Below are positions 59,645 to 64,000 of a stretch of DNA of 64,000 nucleotides, in pieces. Made by a program: the position numbers and the translations under genes. The stretch spans positions 56,852-120,851 of the forward strand of contig JAFSYP010000071.1 of NCBI GenBank assembly GCA_017449935.1. The letters run 5' to 3'. Position 1 is the stretch's first letter, and every line of letters starts with the position of its first letter. Under the pieces are notes generated by a model. It searched no databases, was not told the origin of the DNA, and worked only from the letters and a program-made list of their open reading frames with translations. The stretch comes from Clostridia bacterium (GTDB lineage: Bacteria > Bacillota > Clostridia > Oscillospirales > Acutalibacteraceae).

Positions 59645-60160
59645 ATGACATATAATTACAGTATTACCGCCGCCAGACTTAAGGCAGCAAGAAAAGAGTT
59701 CGGGTATAGCCTTGAACAAGTTGCGGAGTTCTGCGGCGTTCAGCAGTACCAAACCGTTTCCAAATGGGAAAGCGGAAACAGTACCCCATCGGCCGAAAAA
59801 CTCATGCGCCTTTGTGATTTATATGGGTATGAAATAGGCTATTTTATGGGCGAATTTGACTGTAAAACGCGTGCACGAACAGACATTTACGAATTTACAG
59901 GACTTTCTGAAAAAGCAATATCACAGCTCAATACGGATCATGCTTTTTATCCTGAAAGAATACGGGCTTTGAGTGAAATACTCACATATAACAACGGAGA
60001 CATTATCCAGCTAATAGCCGATTCATTGTATTATCGCTTTGACGGTCAAGCAGAGGCGGGAGATCGTACCATAAACGGAAAGAACCTCAACGATTTATAC
60101 TTGCTCGAAATTGCGTCGGAATTAAGGGCGCTTCGCAAATCAATAATGGAATCTGAATAA
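59645..60160 (+). CDS. CI-like XRE repressor
   Basis: A 171-residue regulator. The N-terminal helix-turn-helix is ITAARLKAARKEFGYSLEQVAEFCGVQQYQTVSKWESGN in two parts (residues 8-55), with the usual Cro/CI spacing. The C-terminal half is helical and lacks an S24 peptidase Ser-Lys pair, so SOS self-cleavage is not expected; an ImmA-type protease gene is not seen nearby. The ATG at 59645 follows GGAGG. It lies 19 bp upstream of int and divergent from the Cro/Xis operon, the switch position. Confidence 0.85.
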   Translation: MTYNYSITAARLKAARKEFGYSLEQVAEFCGVQQYQTVSKWESGNSTPSAEKLMRLCDLYGYEIGYFMGEFDCKTRARTDIYEFTGLSEKAISQLNTDHAFYPERIRALSEILTYNNGDIIQLIADSLYYRFDGQAEAGDRTINGKNLNDLYLLEIASELRALRKSIMESE

Positions 60161-60179
60161 ATAAAAGGGAGTGTAGACT

Positions 60180-61370
60180 ATGACAGCCACCGGCAAGCGC
60201 GCAGCGCAAGGCACCGGCACGATCCGCAAAAAGACCGTGACACGAAACGGAAAAGAATACACCTATTGGGAAGCACGGGCGACCATTGGACGCGATACCG
60301 GCACGGGAAAGCAAGTGCAGCGCAGCTTTACAGGATCGACGCAAAAGGAAGTCGCGCAGAAGCTGAAGAAGGCACTTCACGAAATCGACGCGGGCACATA
60401 TACCGAACCGGCGAAGGTCACGCTTTCCGAATGGTTGAATACATGGGTTTCCGAATATGTGGAGCCATCCTGCAAGCTGCATACTGTTTCGACATACCAA
60501 AGCCGAATTGAGACGCATATAAAGCCCATGTTAGGCAGCGTGAAACTTTCAGCCCTGACGACGGCACAGATTCAGAAGTTTTGTAACGACCTGACACGTC
60601 AAAAGAACCTTGCGCCGAAAACCGTAAAAAATGCCTATGGGATCCTCCATAAAGCATTGGAGCAGGCATACGAAAACCGCCTGATTTCCTATAATCCCGC
60701 TTCGCACATCAAGCTACCGCGTATCGAAAAAAAGGAAATAAAGCCCTTGACCGAAGCGGAAATTTCTTCTTTCCTGTCTGAATCAGACGGAGAACCGCTG
60801 AAAAATCTGTTCATTGTGGCGCTTTTTACAGGCATGAGGGAAGGCGAAATATGCGGTCTGTCATGGGACGCAGTAGACTTTGACAACGGCACAATAACCG
60901 TAAGGCAACAGCTTCAGAAGGACAGAAAAAAAGGAAGCAGCCATTTTATAGCTACTACCAAAAATTCAAAATGGCGGACGCTGACCGCTGCGCCCTATGT
61001 GATGAAGGTATTAAAAGCCCAGCAGATACAGCAGGGCAAAGATCGCCTGCGCGCCGGTTCTGCATGGAGTAATGAATGGAACCTTGTGTTTACCAAGCCG
61101 GACGGATCGCACATCCCCCCTCAGACAGCGCTAAAGAGCTTCAAGCGCGTTGCGGACAGGATCGGCAGACCTGACGCACGGTTTCACGATCTCCGGCACA
61201 CATACGCGGTCACATCTTTACAGGAAGGCGACAGCGTGAAAACGGTACAAGAGAATTTAGGCCATGCTACCGCTTCATTTACGCTCGACGTGTACGGTCA
61301 TGTGTCCGAAAAGATGAAGCGCGAAAGCGCGGAACACATGGAGAGATTCATACAGAAAATGCAGGCATAA
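60180..61370 (+). CDS. int: Tyrosine recombinase/integrase
   Basis: A 396-residue phage-type integrase of the Tn916/phi-like class: a short N-terminal AP2-like DNA-binding part (GTIRKKTVTRNGKEYTYWEA), a SAM-like core-binding domain (residues about 70-160) and the catalytic domain with Arg220, His336, Arg339, His362 and Tyr372 (TGMREGE, HDLRHTY, GHATASF, DVYGHV). It should integrate and excise the element at tRNA-Ser(GCU), whose intact copy lies 100 bp downstream. The ATG follows AAGGGAG. The pair of 12-bp sites at 61389-61412 are probable arm sites. Confidence 0.95.
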   Translation: MTATGKRAAQGTGTIRKKTVTRNGKEYTYWEARATIGRDTGTGKQVQRSFTGSTQKEVAQKLKKALHEIDAGTYTEPAKVTLSEWLNTWVSEYVEPSCKLHTVSTYQSRIETHIKPMLGSVKLSALTTAQIQKFCNDLTRQKNLAPKTVKNAYGILHKALEQAYENRLISYNPASHIKLPRIEKKEIKPLTEAEISSFLSESDGEPLKNLFIVALFTGMREGEICGLSWDAVDFDNGTITVRQQLQKDRKKGSSHFIATTKNSKWRTLTAAPYVMKVLKAQQIQQGKDRLRAGSAWSNEWNLVFTKPDGSHIPPQTALKSFKRVADRIGRPDARFHDLRHTYAVTSLQEGDSVKTVQENLGHATASFTLDVYGHVSEKMKRESAEHMERFIQKMQA

Positions 61371-61388
61371 AGCGCTCTTTTGAATCTG

Positions 61389-61412
61389 TAAAGGGAAAAC
61401 TAAAGGGAAAAC
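61389..61412. repeat. Paired 12-bp arm-type site (right)
   Basis: TAAAGGGAAAAC twice in tandem, identical to 54521-54544, 57 bp from the attR core. Confidence 0.75.
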
Positions 61413-61430
61413 AGCACAAATAAACAGAGA

Positions 61431-61465
61431 AAAAGCCTTGAAATCCTAAGGAAATCAAGGCTTTT
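61431..61465 (-). terminator. Terminator of the tRNA-Ser genes (element-borne copy)
   Basis: AAAAGCCTTGA (61431-61441) and TCAAGGCTTTT (61455-61465), 11-bp stem, U-rich on the minus strand, just after the tRNA 3' end. It nearly matches 54344-54380. Confidence 0.85.
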
Positions 61466-61468
61466 CTT

Positions 61469-61492
61469 GTGGCGGAGAAGGAGAGACTCGAA
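61469..61492. repeat. attR core
   Basis: 24-bp repeat identical to 54383-54406, lying in the 3' end of the intact tRNA-Ser(GCU). Confidence 0.9.
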
Positions 61493-61560
61493 CTCTCGCG
61501 CCGGTTACCCGACCTACGCCCTTAGCAGGGGCGCCTCGTCACCAACTTGAGTACTTCTCC
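61470..61560 (-). tRNA. tRNA-Ser(GCU)
   Basis: 91 nt with encoded CCA. The acceptor arms GGAGAAG and CTTCTCC pair, the anticodon loop CTGCTAA carries GCT (decoding AGC/AGT), a long variable arm is typical of tRNA-Ser, and the T loop is TTCGAGT. It is the integration site of the mobile element. Confidence 0.95.
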
Positions 61561-61598
61561 ATGGTAACAAATAATATATAAACTTTTAAGGAAACGGC

Positions 61599-61689
61599 TG
61601 GCGGAGAGAGTGGGATTCGAACCCACGGTACCCGCAAAGGTACGACGGTTTTCAAGACCGTTCCGTTATGACCGCTTCGGTATCTCTCC
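61599..61689 (-). tRNA. tRNA-Ser(UGA)
   Basis: 91 nt with encoded CCA. The acceptor arms GGAGAGA and TCTCTCC pair, the anticodon loop is TCTTGAAAA with TGA (decoding TCA/TCG), a long variable arm and TTCGAAT T loop are present. It lies 38 bp upstream of tRNA-Ser(GCU) on the same strand. Confidence 0.95.
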
Positions 61690-61706
61690 GAATCGATAGC
61701 AGATAG

Positions 61707-61735
61707 AGTTTAGCATAAGCCTTTGAAAATGTCAA
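61707..61735 (-). promoter_or_regulatory. tRNA promoter
   Basis: On the minus strand TTGACA (61735-61730) and TAAACT (61712-61707), 17-bp spacer, directly upstream of the two tRNA genes. Confidence 0.75.
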
Positions 61736-61778
61736 GTCTTTTTAAAAAAGATTTTGCAAAGAAGTAGAAAAAACGCTC

Positions 61779-61838
61779 TTGACAATTTCTGATTTCGTGG
61801 TATACTATGTATGATATTTCATACTTTTCATACTTTGG
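61779..61838 (+). promoter_or_regulatory. Promoter and operator of the AbrB-ABC operon
   Basis: TTGACA (61779-61784) and TATACT (61801-61806), 16-bp spacer. GTATGA and TCATAC (61809-61824) form a palindrome just downstream of the -10, and a further TTCATAC lies at 61827-61833. This is a likely site for autoregulation by the AbrB-like protein. Confidence 0.65.
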
Positions 61839-61846
61839 AGATGATT

Positions 61847-62083
61847 ATGATGAAGCCGCAAAAGGGAAAACACCTTTTCGGGATGGTCACGGTCGGTTCC
61901 AAGGGCCAGATCGTGATCCCCAAAAAGGCGCGCGACGTGTTCCACATCGAGCCGGGCGATTCGCTGGTGCTGGTCGGCGACGAGGCGCAGGGCCTCGCCA
62001 TCATCACCAACACGCAGGTATCGAAACTGCTTCAGGGTCTTTTGAACGGAGATGATGCAAATGAAAGCGATCCAAACGACTGA
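61847..62083 (+). CDS. AbrB/SpoVT-type transcriptional regulator
   Basis: A 78-residue protein with the swapped-hairpin AbrB fold: FGMVTVGSKGQIVIPKKARDVF and IEPGDSLVLVGDEAQGLAII. Regulators of this type next to ABC exporters control them in several Firmicutes. Start at the ATG 61847, 6 bp after GGAG. Its end overlaps the start of the ATPase gene by 23 bp. Confidence 0.88.
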   Translation: MMKPQKGKHLFGMVTVGSKGQIVIPKKARDVFHIEPGDSLVLVGDEAQGLAIITNTQVSKLLQGLLNGDDANESDPND

Positions 62084-62792
62084 GCTTTGCCGCAGCTTCG
62101 GCGACGTGCGCGCGGTCGATCATCTGGATCTGTCCGTGGAATCCGGCGAGATCTATGCGCTGCTGGGCGTAAACGGCGCCGGCAAAACAACGACCATCCG
62201 TATGCTCTCCTGCCTGCTGCCGCCGGACAGCGGCGACGCGCTGCTTATGGGACACAGCATCCTGCGCGAGAGCGCCGCCGTCAAGCAGATCATCAATCTG
62301 TCGCCGCAGGAAACGGCCGTGGCGCGGAATCTGACGGCACGCGAGAATCTGCTGCTGATCGCGCAGATCTACGGCTTTTCCATGTCCGAGGCCGCCGCGC
62401 GCGCCGATGAGCTGGTCGACGCGCTGGAGCTGCACGACGTCGTTTCCCGCAGGGCGGGTACGCTCTCCGGCGGGTATCAGCGGCGGCTGTCCATCGCGAT
62501 GGCGCTCGTGTCGCACCCGCAGATCCTCTTTCTCGACGAACCGACGCTGGGGTTGGACGTACTGGCACGGCGTGCGCTGTGGAGCTTTATCGAAACGCTG
62601 CGCGGCAAGATGACCATGATCCTGACCACGCACGCGATGGATGAAGCCGAGGCGCTGTCCGACCGCATCGGCGTCCTCGCGAACGGCCGTCTGCGCGCAT
62701 GCGGCACGGCACAGGAGCTGAAGACGCTGGCACAGGCCGATTCGCTGGAGGACGCGTTTGTGAAACTGGTCAGTAAGGAGGCGTCCAGATGA
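62061..62792 (+). CDS. ABC exporter ATP-binding subunit
   Basis: A 243-residue ATPase. Walker A LLGVNGAGKTTTIRML, Q-loop region NLSPQETAVARNLTARENL, signature GTLSGGYQRRLSIAMAL and Walker B ILFLDEPTLGLDV, the pattern of the ABC-2 drug and lipid exporters (CcmA/NatA/DrrA-like). The ATG at 62061 is chosen for its spacing from GGAG. It overlaps the AbrB-like gene and the permease gene (ATGA), so all three are coupled. Confidence 0.92.
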   Translation: MKAIQTTELCRSFGDVRAVDHLDLSVESGEIYALLGVNGAGKTTTIRMLSCLLPPDSGDALLMGHSILRESAAVKQIINLSPQETAVARNLTARENLLLIAQIYGFSMSEAAARADELVDALELHDVVSRRAGTLSGGYQRRLSIAMALVSHPQILFLDEPTLGLDVLARRALWSFIETLRGKMTMILTTHAMDEAEALSDRIGVLANGRLRACGTAQELKTLAQADSLEDAFVKLVSKEASR

Positions 62793-63523
62793 AACGTACA
62801 ATGGCTTTTGCAGGCAGAAACGTGCGCGAGCTGCTGCGCGACCCGCTGACGATCGGCTTCGGCGCGGCGTTCCCGATCCTGCTGCTTTTACTGCTGACGT
62901 TTATTTCGCGCAATACGCCGACAGAATTATTCAACATTGAGTCTCTCACGCCGGGGATCGCGGTCTTCGGGCTGTCCTTCTTCTCCCTGTTTTCCGGGAT
63001 GCTCGTCGCAAAGGACCGCAGCACATCCTTCCTGATGCGCCTGTTCGCGTCGCCGCTGACCGCGGGCGGCTTCATCGCGGGCTATACCCTTCCCTTGCTG
63101 CCGCTGTCGCTTTTACAGGCGATCCTTTGCTATGCGGCTGCGCTGCCGCTCGGTCTGCCGTTTTCGGCGTCTGTGTTCCGGGCGATCCTCGCGATCCTGC
63201 CGGCCGCCGTATTGTTTATCGCGCTTGGCCTGTTCGCCGGCAGCCTGCTGAACGACAAGCAGGTCGGCGGACTATGCGGCGCGCTGCTGACCAACGTCAG
63301 CGTGATCTGCTCCGGCGCATGGTTTCCGATCGACCTCGTGGGCAAGGGGTTCCGTACATTCTGCTATTGTCTGCCTTTTGCACATGCGGTCGATCTCGGC
63401 CGCAACGCGCTGTCCGGCAGTACCGACGGCACGGGACTGCATCTGCTTGTCGTCTGCGGCTATGCGCTCGTTTTGTCCGTTTTGGCGGTTTTGGCATTCC
63501 GCCGAGCCGCAAAACGCGGATAA
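62789..63523 (+). CDS. ABC-2 exporter permease
   Basis: A 244-residue membrane protein with six hydrophobic helices (GFGAAFPILLLLLLTFISR, FGLSFFSLFSGMLVAKDRSTS, LPAAVLFIALGLFAGSLL), of the ABC-2/DrrB-like family. VRELLRDPLTIGFG is the typical N-terminal interface region. Substrate is unknown; lipids, bacteriocins or drugs are possible. Overlaps the ATPase gene by 4 bp. Confidence 0.88.
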   Translation: MKRTMAFAGRNVRELLRDPLTIGFGAAFPILLLLLLTFISRNTPTELFNIESLTPGIAVFGLSFFSLFSGMLVAKDRSTSFLMRLFASPLTAGGFIAGYTLPLLPLSLLQAILCYAAALPLGLPFSASVFRAILAILPAAVLFIALGLFAGSLLNDKQVGGLCGALLTNVSVICSGAWFPIDLVGKGFRTFCYCLPFAHAVDLGRNALSGSTDGTGLHLLVVCGYALVLSVLAVLAFRRAAKRG

Positions 63524-63528
63524 GGTGA

Positions 63529-63557
63529 TTGACAAATCCGAATATTTGCGGTATAGT
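63529..63557 (+). promoter_or_regulatory. Promoter of the small membrane protein gene
   Basis: TTGACA (63529-63534) and TATAGT (63552-63557), 17-bp spacer. Confidence 0.7.
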
Positions 63558-63584
63558 ATAGTCATCTTCCGATCGAGGTGCACT

Positions 63585-63767
63585 ATGAAAAAGATCAACC
63601 ATTCCTTTCTGATCATCAGCATCGCGGCGGCGCTTGTGATTCTTGGCGTTGCCGTGACCCTGGGGTTGCGGTTCGGCGCCATTCCGGGGCTTTTGGTCGG
63701 CGTCATTTCATTCACCGTGCTGATCTGCTGTATGCTGATCCTCAACACCCGGGCAAACAAAAAATAG
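63585..63767 (+). CDS. Small two-helix membrane protein
   Basis: A 60-residue protein of almost only two hydrophobic helices (SFLIISIAAALVILGVAVTL and IPGLLVGVISFTVLICCMLI) with basic ends. Function unknown. The start follows GAGGTG, and it has its own promoter after the ABC exporter genes. It is most likely a membrane peptide of general type rather than a toxin. Confidence 0.6.
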   Translation: MKKINHSFLIISIAAALVILGVAVTLGLRFGAIPGLLVGVISFTVLICCMLILNTRANKK

Positions 63768-63860
63768 AACAGACGCCGGCGTCCGCAGACAGGTTGACGC
63801 CTGCCGCATCCGGCGAATTCATAAGCAGTTTAAAGTACCGGGCTTCTCTTCCGTTCTAAC

Positions 63861-64000
63861 TGATATGCTCCCTCTATGAGAGACAATGAAATAAAAAACA
63901 TTGTCTACATAGGGGGAATATTTTATGTTAAAAAGAATACCAATAAGCACGGAAGAAAAGGTTCGAGTTACGAAAAGATGTATAGAAGGAAAGACAACTC
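63861..64000 (+). mobile_element. Left end of an IS3-like insertion sequence (cut by the window)
   Basis: A TG-starting end (TGATATGCTCCC) begins an AT-richer segment with a long stem-loop and the start of a transposase-like reading frame. CCCTCTATG (63870-63878) and AGACAATG (63881-63888) pair with CATTGTCT (63899-63906) and CATAGGGGG (63908-63916). The boundary at 63861 is an estimate; the other end is outside the window. Confidence 0.6.
63925..64000 (+). CDS. Transposase-like N-terminus (partial)
   Basis: 25 residues visible (LKRIPISTEEKVRVTKRCIEG), like the helix-turn-helix start of IS3-family OrfA proteins. The ribosome binding site AGGGGG (63911-63916) is inside the stem-loop noted for the IS end. 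The gene leaves the window. Confidence 0.6.
   Translation, partial: MLKRIPISTEEKVRVTKRCIEGKTT

Larger units (their letters stand above)
54383..61492. mobile_element. 7.1-kb integrative element in tRNA-Ser(GCU)
   Basis: The 3' end of tRNA-Ser(GCU) is present twice: as part of the intact gene at 61470-61560, and as a fragment at 54383-54410. Between these lie an integrase beside the tRNA, a CI-like regulator, an Xis-like operon, origin-like sequence and a small cargo cassette. The DNA is visibly less GC-rich than its flanks and has small, tightly packed hypothetical genes. No capsid, terminase, portal or relaxase is seen. Layout (integrase and repressor on one strand, xis-like genes divergent, cargo at the far end) is like a phage satellite (PICI-type) or a small integrative mobilizable island; the class is inference. 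Confidence 0.88.

Noticed and set aside
63768-63860. Gene or RNA between the small membrane protein and the IS end
   Set aside because: Only a GC-rich palindromic patch (GACGCCGGCGTC near 63775) is seen, with no frame and no T-run.

Overview
The window looks like a chromosome segment of an anaerobic, probably spore-forming, gut-type Clostridia (Oscillospiraceae/Ruminococcaceae-like). This rests on a spore germination GerA-family protein and a SpoIID-like peptidoglycan-binding protein, an [FeFe]-hydrogenase maturase (HydE), an Fe-dependent alcohol dehydrogenase, secreted cohesin/dockerin proteins, a T-box leader, AGGAGG ribosome binding sites, and GC-rich codons. The taxonomic placement is inference; there is no rRNA in the window.

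Layout. 1-2.4 kb (minus): a sugar-utilisation operon of a ROK kinase, a SIS isomerase and a GH2 beta-glycosidase cut by the window edge. 2.4-6.0 kb (minus): spore genes. 6.1-8.1 kb (plus): a translesion polymerase with a LexA-type box in its promoter, followed by a YolD-like partner. 8.1-11.3 kb (minus): glycosyltransferase, flippase and lipoprotein. 11.4-16.1 kb (plus): a sulfur/Fe-S operon, cysK-iscS-iscU-hydE-mnmA. 16.1-17.9 kb: a tryptophan T-box controlling a solitary TrpB2-type synthase. 18-21.5 kb (minus): GH36 alpha-galactosidase coupled to an alpha/beta-hydrolase-like gene. 21.6-32.5 kb (plus): three large secreted proteins, each ending in a cohesin module directly followed by a dockerin, the first with a GH123-like catalytic domain. 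32.6-45.6 kb (minus): a long co-directional block, led by a thioredoxin-reductase-like gene, carrying surface glycan ABC export (Wzm/Wzt type), a pyruvyl transferase, and then pyrH-frr-uppS-cdsA-dxr-rseP-ispG (translation, isoprenoid and envelope lipid genes). 45.7-54.3 kb: PHP and YcxB-like genes, a MITE-like 164-bp element, a secreted nuclease/phosphatase-fold protein, a lipoprotein, a two-component system, an alcohol dehydrogenase and a small basic protein.

54.38-61.49 kb is a 7.1-kb integrated element in the 3' end of tRNA-Ser(GCU). The tRNA end is duplicated at both edges, paired 12-bp direct repeats lie just inside each edge, and a tyrosine integrase sits next to the intact tRNA. It carries a CI-like regulator facing an Xis-like operon, an origin-like region with a DnaA box, a sigma-like regulator pair, a structured 5' leader, and an XRE-DUF4160-DUF2442 cargo cassette. 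It has no visible relaxase, capsid or terminase gene, so it resembles a phage satellite or small mobilizable island.

61.5-64 kb: two tRNA-Ser genes, an AbrB-like regulator with a two-gene ABC exporter, a small membrane protein, and the left end of an IS3-like insertion sequence whose transposase ribosome binding site lies inside a long stem-loop.

The most unusual signals are the three-gene cohesin-dockerin locus with a palindrome around its promoter, and the compact tRNA-Ser island with a leader RNA capable of two exclusive pairings.
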